DNA from: Chelatococcus sp.
GTDB lineage: Bacteria > Pseudomonadota > Alphaproteobacteria > Rhizobiales > Beijerinckiaceae
NCBI GenBank assembly: GCA_003248805.1
Contig: QFQY01000068.1
Coordinates: 1-23,137, forward strand
Length of the DNA: 23,137 nucleotides
Direction: 5' to 3'
Position 1 is the first letter of the stretch. Every line of letters starts with the position of its first letter. Position numbers and translations under genes: made by a program. This document shows positions 1 through 6,837 of the stretch, in pieces. The notes under the pieces are model-generated. The model was not told where the DNA came from. It was given only the letters and a program-made list of their open reading frames with translations, and did not search any database.

Positions 1-82
1 AGCTCGCAAGGAATTACCTAGCTTCGCTTTGCCTCGCCGCCCTCGTCTCATGCTGGCTGCGTTGAGTCTCGAACCTAAGCCT

Positions 83-1489
83 TCACTTCCCGCCGCGGTC
101 ATAGCACTCGGCGAAGTAGATCATGAAGGCGTCGACGAGACCGTCCTCGTAAGGGGCGGTCTTGGCTTCCCAGCGGGCGACGAAGGCATCCCACATCTTG
201 GCCTTGCGCGAGCCGATCAGGGCCTCGAGCCCGCGATCCTGTGCGGTGCTCTCGGCGATGGCCTGCGGGTCGAGGTCCTCGACCAGCATGCGCAGCGCGT
301 GCTGCATGGCGGAGTATGTCTTGATCTGGTGCGCCTTCAGGTCGCGAAAGCTCTCGTCGAGGGCGCGCCGTGCGTCGAGATAGCCGGCGCGCTGCTGCCC
401 GAAGAGCAGCTGCAGCGCATCGTCGACCGTGGGCGAGAATTTCAGCGGGTTGTTGTCCTGCGCCTGGATCATCGTCTGGTTGGTGCTGCGGGCGATGCGC
501 TTGCTCTCGGCGCGCGCGGCCAGCAGCAGCTTCAGCTCCTCGGCGACGATCCGCATCAGCCCGCCGAGCTGCTCCGCGAAGGCTCCGGGATCGTGGCCCG
601 CGAGCGCCTGGGGCGACAGGCCGGCGCCCTTGGCGAAGCGCTGGATGAATTCCGCGGCCGAGATCGCCGGTTGCCCGGCCTGTTGTGGCGGCGCTGGCGG
701 GGCCGAAGGGGCGAAGGCCGGCTCCGCTGCGTCGACCCAGGCCGGCGGCGGCGCGACGGGCGCCGGTCGTTCCTCGGTGACGGGGAGGGGATCGCTCGCG
801 GGCGCCGGCTCGTCCCAGACGCCGGCGGGGGCCGCCGGGGAGGGCTGGGCCTCCGGCCGGCGCGGGGTCGGGATCGGCGCGATCGGTTCCTGCGGCGGGG
901 CGGCCGGCGGCTGGTACGGCGCCCAGGCGAATTCGTCCGGCCCTGCGCCGGCCGGCGGCGCGGGCGGTGGCGATGGCATGGCGGGGCCAGCGCCGGGCGC
1001 CGGAATGTCCGCCGCCCAGTCGATGAAGCTGGCATGGACCGGGCTGAGGCGGCTCGGCGGCAGGAAATCGCGGCGCGCGCTCGGCGGGGCCGCCTCGCCG
1101 GCCGGCTCCCAGAGCGATTCCGGCCGCGGCGAGGACCAGGCGGGAGCGGGCGGAGGCTCCGATTGCGCCGGCTCGTCGACCGAGACGGCGATCAGGTAGT
1201 GGCCGATCTCCAGCCGGTCGCCATGCTGCAGCCTGTAGGGCGATTGCACCCTGTGGCTGCCGCCGTTGACATAGGTGCCGTTGGTCGAGATGTCGCGCAG
1301 CCAGTAGGCGCCGTCGCGGAAGCGGATCTCGCAATGCCGGCCGGAAATGGCGCGGGAGGGGTCCGGCAGCGACCAGTCGAGATGCTGGTCGCGGCCGATG
1401 TCGAGGCCGCGGCCGCCGCTCACGGTCATGCTGAGCGGCCCGCCATCCGGCAGGGCGGTCTCGTTCTCGATGGTCAGCGTCAGCGCCAT
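83..1489 (-). CDS. tagH: T6SS-associated FHA domain protein (TagH/Fha type)
   Basis: 468 residues. The N-terminal ~105 residues form a forkhead-associated phosphothreonine-binding domain: GRD at 32-34, SGRH at 49-52 and STNGTYVNG around 68-76 are the classic FHA signatures. A Pro/Ala-rich, low-complexity linker follows (about 105-275). The C-terminal domain (about 276-468) matches the conserved tail of T6SS FHA proteins, with a MIYFAECYDRGGK-like end. In characterised systems such proteins act in the cytoplasm as a docking platform, often controlled by the PpkA kinase and PppA phosphatase; neither is seen here. It is the last complete gene of the leftward vgrG arm, starting 18 bp after the stop of the preceding gene without a strong Shine-Dalgarno, so translational coupling is likely. 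The 82 bases beyond its stop hold no gene I can support. Confidence 0.92.
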   Translation of the reverse strand: MALTLTIENETALPDGGPLSMTVSGGRGLDIGRDQHLDWSLPDPSRAISGRHCEIRFRDGAYWLRDISTNGTYVNGGSHRVQSPYRLQHGDRLEIGHYLIAVSVDEPAQSEPPPAPAWSSPRPESLWEPAGEAAPPSARRDFLPPSRLSPVHASFIDWAADIPAPGAGPAMPSPPPAPPAGAGPDEFAWAPYQPPAAPPQEPIAPIPTPRRPEAQPSPAAPAGVWDEPAPASDPLPVTEERPAPVAPPPAWVDAAEPAFAPSAPPAPPQQAGQPAISAAEFIQRFAKGAGLSPQALAGHDPGAFAEQLGGLMRIVAEELKLLLAARAESKRIARSTNQTMIQAQDNNPLKFSPTVDDALQLLFGQQRAGYLDARRALDESFRDLKAHQIKTYSAMQHALRMLVEDLDPQAIAESTAQDRGLEALIGSRKAKMWDAFVARWEAKTAPYEDGLVDAFMIYFAECYDRGGK

Positions 1490-1507
1490 GGTCGGGATCG
1501 CGCTTCG

Positions 1508-2065
1508 CTAGGCTCTGGATCGGCCGGCATCGTCATCGGTCAAACGAATGCATGCTTCGACGCTTTTGCGCAATGCGCCGTCGCGGTCGCGCGGCGGCAG
1601 CCGGTTGATCGCGGTCAGCACGCCGATGCGGACCATCTTCGCGGTCAGGTCCGGCGGGCAGGGGATGGCGTGGCCCGGCACCATGCTGCCGCCCGAATAG
1701 CCGGCCGCCCAGGCGACCCAGGTTCCGGGCTGGTCGGGATCGCCGTCCTGCGCGGTCGCGAGGGCCTCGAAACGGGCGCGGTCGCCCGGGTCGCGCACCC
1801 AGGCCTCGGCGGCGGCGAGGCCCGCGTCGGCCGTGCCGGGTGCCTGCGTCGCGCGCACCGTCTGCAGGCCCCACCAGACCGCCTCGCGGCGCGGCAGCAG
1901 AAAGGCGCAGAAGGCGAGCGCATCGCCCGCCCCGGCGCTGCGCGCGAGGCGCTGGAGGTAGGCGAGCGGGTGCTCGGCGGGCGCCGGCGGCATGCCGACG
2001 ACCTTGCGCGCCGAGGGAAACATCTCGAACACTTCCGTTGCGGTGTTGAAGCGCAGTCGCGACAT
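1508..2065 (-). CDS. Conserved T6SS-linked protein of unknown function (DUF6931-like)
   Basis: 185 residues, no signal peptide, no obvious membrane segment. I chose the ATG at 2063-2065, 8 bp after the vgrG stop; a longer upstream extension would run inside vgrG and is rejected. The protein begins MSRLRFNTATEVFEMFPSAR and is rich in Ala and Trp. The central region has a WAAGYSGGSM segment and the C-terminal part has a short helix-rich stretch with KSVEACIRL. From memory it resembles the uncharacterised family named DUF6931, which tends to occur beside vgrG in alphaproteobacterial T6SS loci; I cannot confirm this here. Its place between the spike and FHA genes, with very tight spacing, argues for a role with VgrG, such as cargo loading or an adaptor, but that is inference only. 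Confidence 0.75.
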   Translation of the reverse strand: MSRLRFNTATEVFEMFPSARKVVGMPPAPAEHPLAYLQRLARSAGAGDALAFCAFLLPRREAVWWGLQTVRATQAPGTADAGLAAAEAWVRDPGDRARFEALATAQDGDPDQPGTWVAWAAGYSGGSMVPGHAIPCPPDLTAKMVRIGVLTAINRLPPRDRDGALRKSVEACIRLTDDDAGRSRA

Positions 2066-2073
2066 GCCGGCTC

Positions 2074-3933
2074 TCAGTTGATCGTCACGATAGCGCCGTT
2101 GATGGTGACGCTGGCGTCGGAGCGGACCTCGGTGCGGGCGACGCTGGCGATCTTGATCGTCGGCGAGGTGATCTCGATGCTCGTCGGCGTCATCTTGATC
2201 TTGCTCTCGCCGACGACGAGGTTGATCTCCATCATCGCCTCGACGTCGAGCTTGCCCTGCTCGACATGCAGCTTGTCGTCGCCCTTCTTCAGCGTCGTGG
2301 TGCGCGAATAGCCGCCGCCGAGGAAATTGGGGCCGATCTCGCGCGTCTCGACGTTGTTGACCAGCACGCTCATGTCCTTCTCGGCCCGCACGCTGAGCAT
2401 CTCGTTGCGGTAGAGATCCTCGAACTTGATCTCGTTGTAGCAGTCCGCGATGCCGGCGCCGTCGGTCGATTCCGACTTGATGCCCGACTGGGTCTTGTTG
2501 TCGGGCAGGTCGTAGGGCGGCTTGTGCTGGTCGTTGACCACCGCGCCGGTGACGAGGGGCCGGTCCGGGTTGCCCTCGATGAACTCGACGATCACCTCCT
2601 GCCCGATGCGGGGGATGACCTGGCCGCCCCAGCCCTTGCCCGCCCACATCTGTGCGACGCGCGTGCGGCAGGAGGTCGAGCCGTCCTCGCGGTCCCAGTG
2701 GAAGCGCAGGAAGACGCGGCCGTATTCGTCGACGTCGATGCCGCCCTCGTTGCCCTGGTTGCGCTCGCCGACCACCTTGGCGGTGTGCGGCCCGTGCACG
2801 GTGGGGCGCGGCGTGACGAGCGGCGCGCGGAAGCGGCGGTCGCCCTTCTGAAGCTCGTAGCTGCCGTGATAGACGGTTTCGTCCGCGCTGCCCGAGGAGC
2901 GGTAGCTCTGGACGCCGAAGGCGTGCTGCGCCCGAACCACGAGATACTCCGCGTTCTCGCCGCCGGAGGGGTGGTCCGACAGCGTCATCAGCCCGCCCGG
3001 ATAGAGGCTGGCGGCGTCGCCCGAGGCGTAGCGGCGCTCGTCCGGCGCCTGCTCGGCCTGGGCCCTGACGCGGGCGAAATGCTCGCCCTGGTCGCGCTTG
3101 AGATAGGTCGCGGGGTAGTCATAGGCTTCGTAGGACTTGGTGCGGTCGTAGCCCTCCTCGGCGCGGGCGGTGAGGTCCGAGCCCGACTGCTCGAAATCAT
3201 AGTCCTTGAGCTCGAACTTGCCGGTGCGCAGGCGCCTGGCGCTCGACCACTGCGTCAGGTGCTCGATCTGGCTGCGCGGCATGCGGCTGCCGCTCGGGAC
3301 ATAGGGGTAGGGGCCGCTCGGCCCCTTGAAGCTCTCCTCGGCGGTCGATTTCACCGGGTCGTGGGAGGAGCGCGAATCGGACAGGATCAGCTTGTGGTCG
3401 TCGTCGCTGTGCCGGAAGTAATAGTAGATGCCGTGCTGCTCCATGAGCCGCAGCACGAAGGCGAGGTCGGTCTCGCGATACTGGACGCAGTAGTCGATCT
3501 CCTTCAACCCCTCGCCGAGGCGATCGTCGAAGCTGGCGGAGCCTTCCTTCGCGAAGATCTTCTTGATGATGTCGAGAGCCGTCTGGTTCTTGAAGATGCG
3601 GCAGTCGGCGCGCTGCGACAGCAACCAGAGCCAGGGGCGCAGCGTGAAGCGATAGATATGCAGGTCTTCCGAGTGGCCGAGCCACTCCGCATCGACGAGC
3701 GTGCCGTTGAAGACACGCTCGGTCCTGTCCTTCAGCCAGAACTTGATCGAGCACTTGGTGCCCATGATGCTTTGAAGGTCCGCATTCTCAGTCTTGCTGG
3801 CCGCTTCGACATGATAAGTGAATAACTCGCTCAATGATTCTTGAGCTTCAAATTTTATGATCGAAAATTTATCTTTGCCAGCTGGCGTCGTGAAGGACGC
3901 TAGTCTGTCTGTCTGTCCAAGATCAGCGGGCAT
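2074..3933 (-). CDS. vgrG: T6SS tip protein VgrG (TssI)
   Basis: 619 residues. It forms the trimeric spike on the Hcp tube. The first ~380 residues match the gp27-like part (early FEAQESLSELFTYHVEA, later MEQHGIYYYF and a DYDFE segment). The gp5-like OB fold follows (VDEYGRVFLRFHWDRE, IGQEVIVEFIEGNPDRP, VTGAVVND, PPYDLPDNKTQSGIKS). The C-terminal ~130 residues are short beta-helix repeats ending in TINGAIVTIN, with no fused effector domain, so cargo must be non-covalent. The ATG at 3931-3933 has a GAGG about 8 nt upstream on its strand. It opens the leftward arm and is divergent from the ompA-tssA arm. Codons for the first ~45 residues are conspicuously AT-rich compared with the rest of the gene. 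No PAAR gene is next to it. Confidence 0.97.
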   Translation of the reverse strand: MPADLGQTDRLASFTTPAGKDKFSIIKFEAQESLSELFTYHVEAASKTENADLQSIMGTKCSIKFWLKDRTERVFNGTLVDAEWLGHSEDLHIYRFTLRPWLWLLSQRADCRIFKNQTALDIIKKIFAKEGSASFDDRLGEGLKEIDYCVQYRETDLAFVLRLMEQHGIYYYFRHSDDDHKLILSDSRSSHDPVKSTAEESFKGPSGPYPYVPSGSRMPRSQIEHLTQWSSARRLRTGKFELKDYDFEQSGSDLTARAEEGYDRTKSYEAYDYPATYLKRDQGEHFARVRAQAEQAPDERRYASGDAASLYPGGLMTLSDHPSGGENAEYLVVRAQHAFGVQSYRSSGSADETVYHGSYELQKGDRRFRAPLVTPRPTVHGPHTAKVVGERNQGNEGGIDVDEYGRVFLRFHWDREDGSTSCRTRVAQMWAGKGWGGQVIPRIGQEVIVEFIEGNPDRPLVTGAVVNDQHKPPYDLPDNKTQSGIKSESTDGAGIADCYNEIKFEDLYRNEMLSVRAEKDMSVLVNNVETREIGPNFLGGGYSRTTTLKKGDDKLHVEQGKLDVEAMMEINLVVGESKIKMTPTSIEITSPTIKIASVARTEVRSDASVTINGAIVTIN

Positions 3934-3969
3934 CTACGAAACCTCGCATTTGCAATTGCTATTTTTATG

Positions 3970-3998
3970 TTGACGTAACGGAGGTGATGATTTACATT
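3970..3998 (+). promoter_or_regulatory. Candidate sigma-70 type promoter for the ompA-tss arm
   Basis: TTGACG at 3970-3975 (5 of 6 against the -35 consensus), a 17-bp spacer and TACATT at 3993-3998 (4 of 6 against the -10). This is the best promoter match in the divergent vgrG/ompA gap and would give a leader of about 45 nt before the ompA start at 4051. The surrounding gap (3934-4050) is far more AT-rich than the rest of the window. No equally good promoter was found for the leftward vgrG direction. Confidence 0.55.
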
Positions 3999-4050
3999 CT
4001 TCGAAATTAGTCTTTATCCGCGACGGCGTAGTTAAAACCGGAGGGTGTTC

Positions 4051-4605
4051 ATGCGCAAGCAGCCGAGGATGGTCATCTTTTCCTTTGTCGCGGTCTGCGC
4101 CTGCGGGGTTCTCTCGCTTCCCGCAAAAGCGCAGACCTACAAGGCGGACGACATCGTCAAGCATTTCGAGCCGGCGGCGCCGAAGCTCGGCGCGACGCGC
4201 GGGCTGTGCATCGGCACGGAGGCCGAGTGCAGCAAGGCCGGCCATGCGGTGCCGCCGGCGAAGCCCGCCTCCGCCTTCGATCTGGTGGTGAAGTTCAAGT
4301 ACAATTCCGACGTGCTGGAGCCGGAGGCGAAGCTCAATCTCGACGAGTTCGCCAAGGCGCTGAAGGCGCCGCAGCTCTCGGCCAGCAGCTTCATGGTCGA
4401 GGGGCATACCGACGCCGCCGGCAGCTCCTCCTACAACCTCAACCTCTCCGAGCGGCGCGCCCAGTCGGTCGTGCGCTACCTCAACGAGAAGGGCGTCGAC
4501 ACCTCGCGGCTGATCGCGAAGGGTTACGGTCAGAGCCGGCCGGTCGTGGCCGATCCGCTCTCCGGCGACAACCGGCGCGTCGAGACGCGGCTGCGGGCCG
4601 AATAG
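4051..4605 (+). CDS. Exported OmpA-family peptidoglycan-binding protein opening the T6SS operon
   Basis: 184 residues from the ATG at 4051, preferred over the in-frame GTG at 4045 because GGAGG at 4040-4044 is properly spaced only for the ATG. A Sec signal peptide (KQPRM, then a hydrophobic core) ends at LPAKA with likely cleavage before QTYK. The C-terminal ~110 residues form an OmpA domain: FKYNSDVLEPEAKLNLDEFA, EGHTDAAGSSSYNLNLSERR, KGYGQSRPVV and GDNRRVETR cover the usual diaminopimelate-contacting Asp and Arg positions. The product should be periplasmic and bind peptidoglycan non-covalently. Classical T6SS carry such a domain fused to TssL or as TagL; a separate soluble protein could anchor the apparatus to the wall. 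It is the first gene of the rightward arm, 76 bp ahead of tssA. Confidence 0.88.
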   Translation: MRKQPRMVIFSFVAVCACGVLSLPAKAQTYKADDIVKHFEPAAPKLGATRGLCIGTEAECSKAGHAVPPAKPASAFDLVVKFKYNSDVLEPEAKLNLDEFAKALKAPQLSASSFMVEGHTDAAGSSSYNLNLSERRAQSVVRYLNEKGVDTSRLIAKGYGQSRPVVADPLSGDNRRVETRLRAE

Positions 4606-4632
4606 GGCGGCTTCGGAAACAGGTCTGGTCGC

Positions 4633-4659
4633 GGCGGGGCGCGCTCGGTGCGGCCCGCC
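4633..4659 (+). other. Stem-loop between ompA and tssA
   Basis: GGCGGG at 4633-4638 pairs with CCCGCC at 4654-4659 around a 15-nt GC-rich loop. No T-run follows, so this is not an intrinsic terminator; it could be an RNA-processing or stability element. A 6-bp GC stem is not rare at this base composition. Confidence 0.3.
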
Positions 4660-4681
4660 GGCTCTGCGAGTAGGGACGGCG

Positions 4682-6133
4682 ATGGCGGCGTTGAATTTCG
4701 AGGCTCTGGCGAGGCCGCTCGACGAAGGAGACCCCTGCGGCCCGCCGCTCGAGGACGATCTCGATTTCCAGAACGTGACGGCGCAGCTCGAGGTGGCGCT
4801 GCCATCCTCGTATTTCCGACGCGACGACGAGGGGCGGCAGGTCGCGTTCGACCGCACGACCATCGATTTCCCGGCGGCCTTTTCCAGCCTCGGCAAGCTG
4901 ATCGAGCGCTCGCGGGACCTCAGGCTGCTCGTGCTCGCGGCCAAGCTCTCGATCCTGAACCGGGACCTCGCGGGATTCGGCGCCTGTCTGTCAGCCATGG
5001 CGGCGCTGGTCTCCGAGCAGTGGGACGCGGTGCATCCCCGGGCCGAGGACGGCGACTTCATCATGCGCGAGGTCGCGCTTCAGAGCCTCGACGAACTCGC
5101 GACGGTCGTCCTGCCCCTGCAGCACGCGCCGCTCTTCACCAGCCGTCGCATCGGCCCCTTCGCGTTCCGCAGCCAGCTGGTTGCGAGCGGCGAGACCCGT
5201 CTCGTCGAGGGCGAGCAGCATCCCGACGCGGGCACGATCCAGGCGGCGCTGGCCGAGGCGGATATCGACGAGCTCGCCGCCGTGCTGGAGCGCGTGCGCG
5301 CGACACGCGACGCCCTGGAGCGCATGCGTCTCGTCTGGCTGGAGAAGGTCGGGTTCGATCATCAGCTCAGCTTTCCGCGCCTGACGGCGCTGCTCGACCA
5401 GATCGTCGCCTTCCTGGACGCGACGGTCTCCCGGCGCGCGCCCGGCAAGGCCGCTCCCGCCGACGCCCCGGGGCAGGCGTCCGCCGCCGTGGCGACGGCC
5501 TCCGCGACCGGCGCCAACAGCTATGGTCCGGCCGCCGTTTCGAGCATCATCCATGTGAAGGATACGCTGTCGGCCTGCCTTGGCTATTTTCGCGAGATGG
5601 AGCCGTCCAGCCCGGCCGTTCCGCTGATCGCGCAGGCGCAGCAGCTGATCGGAAAATCCCTGATCGAGGTCATCCAGATCATGTTCCCCGAGCACATCGA
5701 GAGGGCGGTGTTCGAGATCGGCGACGCGGTCAGGTTCCGCCTGCCGCTCGAGCGCCTGCCGGTTCCGGACGGGGGCGACGGGGGCGACTCGTACGAGGCG
5801 CAGGAGGAGACCTGGTCCGGCGGCGAGGAGGACGGCGCGGGCGGGGAGGCCGAGGAGGCGTCCGGCGTGGGCGCCGAGCTCTCCGACGGTGGCGTGCCTG
5901 CGACCGAGACGGCGGATCGGCCGGCCTCCGTCGCGTCCTCCCGGCCCGTCGTGTCGTCCAGGGCGGATGCCGTCGCCGCGATGAAGGCGGTCGCAAATTT
6001 CTACCGGCAGTTTGAACCTTCGCACCCCACGCCGCTACTCATGGACAAGGCCTGCGCGATGGCGCAGCAGGATTTCATGTCTCTCCTCGGAAACATCCTG
6101 CCGGATGTCGCAGCGGCGAGAGACGACAGTTAG
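4682..6133 (+). CDS. tssA: T6SS protein TssA (ImpA family)
   Basis: 483 residues. TssA caps or primes sheath and tube assembly at the baseplate. The N-terminal ImpA domain spans about residues 8-130 (GDPCGPPLEDDLDFQ near the start, then SLGKLIERSRDLRLLVLAAK and AALVSEQWDAVHPR). A variable middle follows. The C-terminal short TssA motif occurs twice: residues 290-337 (YFREMEPSSPAVPL ... IEVIQIMFPE) and residues 427-476 (FYRQFEPSHPTPLL ... FMSLLGNILPD). A highly acidic, Gly-rich linker separates the copies (about 358-420). The ATG at 4682 is preceded by a modest purine-rich stretch. A hairpin follows the stop by 7 bp. The assignment is firm; the duplicated C-terminal motif is the odd point. Confidence 0.93.
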   Translation: MAALNFEALARPLDEGDPCGPPLEDDLDFQNVTAQLEVALPSSYFRRDDEGRQVAFDRTTIDFPAAFSSLGKLIERSRDLRLLVLAAKLSILNRDLAGFGACLSAMAALVSEQWDAVHPRAEDGDFIMREVALQSLDELATVVLPLQHAPLFTSRRIGPFAFRSQLVASGETRLVEGEQHPDAGTIQAALAEADIDELAAVLERVRATRDALERMRLVWLEKVGFDHQLSFPRLTALLDQIVAFLDATVSRRAPGKAAPADAPGQASAAVATASATGANSYGPAAVSSIIHVKDTLSACLGYFREMEPSSPAVPLIAQAQQLIGKSLIEVIQIMFPEHIERAVFEIGDAVRFRLPLERLPVPDGGDGGDSYEAQEETWSGGEEDGAGGEAEEASGVGAELSDGGVPATETADRPASVASSRPVVSSRADAVAAMKAVANFYRQFEPSHPTPLLMDKACAMAQQDFMSLLGNILPDVAAARDDS

Positions 6134-6140
6134 GTCACCC

Positions 6141-6160
6141 GCTGTTCCGCAAGGAACAGC
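6141..6160 (+). other. Perfect 8-bp stem-loop after tssA (GCAA tetraloop)
   Basis: GCTGTTCC at 6141-6148 pairs exactly with GGAACAGC at 6153-6160 around a GCAA (GNRA-type) loop. It lies 7 bp after the tssA stop and about 90 bp before tssB. No U-tract follows, so I read it as an mRNA-stability or processing structure rather than a terminator. The remaining gap to tssB shows no convincing promoter. Confidence 0.5.
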
Positions 6161-6249
6161 CTCCTCGGTCTCCGGGGCGTATGCAGTGACGGATGAAGTC
6201 GTATATGGTCTGACGCTACGTCGGCCGATTGGGAGAAGGGGTATTTCGG

Positions 6250-6777
6250 ATGGCTGGAGATTCGGGGCAGAGGTTCATCCGCCGCAACAGGCCGCCGCGG
6301 GTCCACATCACCTATGAGGATCCGTACAACGCCGAGCAGAAGGTCGAGCTGCCCTTCGTCATGGGCGTGCTGGCCGACCTGTCGGGCAACGCCTCCGCGG
6401 TCGAGAAGCCCGAGATATCGCAGAGGAAGTTCCTCGACGTCGACATGGACAATTTCGACCAGCGCATGGCCGCGATCGAGCCGGCCGTCGCCTTCAATGC
6501 GCCCAACAAGCTGGGCGAGGGCGGCGACAAGCTCTCCGTCGCGCTGAAGTTCTCCAAATTCGACGATTTCAACCCGGCGGCGATCGCCCGCCAGATCCCC
6601 GCCACGGCGAAGCTGTTGGAGGCGCGCGAGCAGCTCTCCAACCTGCTGCGCTACATGGACGGCAAGATGGCCGCCAGCGACCAGATCAAGGCGCTTCTCG
6701 CCGATCCGCAGCTGATGGCGGCGCTCAAGGACAGGCTCGGCGACAAGCCGGCCGACACCACGACCAAGCAGGATTGA
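6250..6777 (+). CDS. tssB: T6SS contractile sheath small subunit TssB (VipA)
   Basis: 175 residues from the ATG at 6250, preceded by GAGAAGGGG about 9 nt upstream; the in-frame TTG at 6229 overlaps that ribosome binding site and is rejected. Family signatures are RVHITYEDPYN, ELPFVMGVLADLSGN, RKFLDVDMDNFDQRMAAI, LKFSKFDDFNP and a C-terminal LLRYMDGK. With TssC it forms the cytoplasmic sheath whose contraction drives the Hcp tube outward. Length is normal for the family. It lies directly before tssC, as is nearly universal, with a 60-bp gap that holds a small very stable hairpin. Confidence 0.96.
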   Translation: MAGDSGQRFIRRNRPPRVHITYEDPYNAEQKVELPFVMGVLADLSGNASAVEKPEISQRKFLDVDMDNFDQRMAAIEPAVAFNAPNKLGEGGDKLSVALKFSKFDDFNPAAIARQIPATAKLLEAREQLSNLLRYMDGKMAASDQIKALLADPQLMAALKDRLGDKPADTTTKQD

Positions 6778-6786
6778 GGAGCCCCC

Positions 6787-6802
6787 CCGGCCTTCGGGCC
6801 GG
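6787..6802 (+). other. Stem-loop with TTCG tetraloop between tssB and tssC
   Basis: CCGGCC at 6787-6792, TTCG at 6793-6796, GGCCGG at 6797-6802. C(UUCG)G is an exceptionally stable RNA tetraloop. It begins 9 bp after the tssB stop and ends 35 bp before the tssC start. No T-run follows, so transcription should continue; a role as barrier to 3' exonucleases protecting tssB mRNA is plausible but inferred. Confidence 0.5.
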
Positions 6803-6837
6803 TGGTGGTCCGGCAGGGACAAGCGAGCGAGGCGGCA

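Noticed and set aside
1..51. A possible start of the next leftward gene, ATG at 49-51 on the minus strand, open for 17 codons to the window edge.
   Set aside because: No ribosome binding site is visible and the few residues (very basic) cannot be matched to a T6SS protein.
3934..5064. A 376-codon minus-strand frame upstream of vgrG.
   Set aside because: It is antisense to the OmpA and tssA genes and would cover the divergent promoter region.
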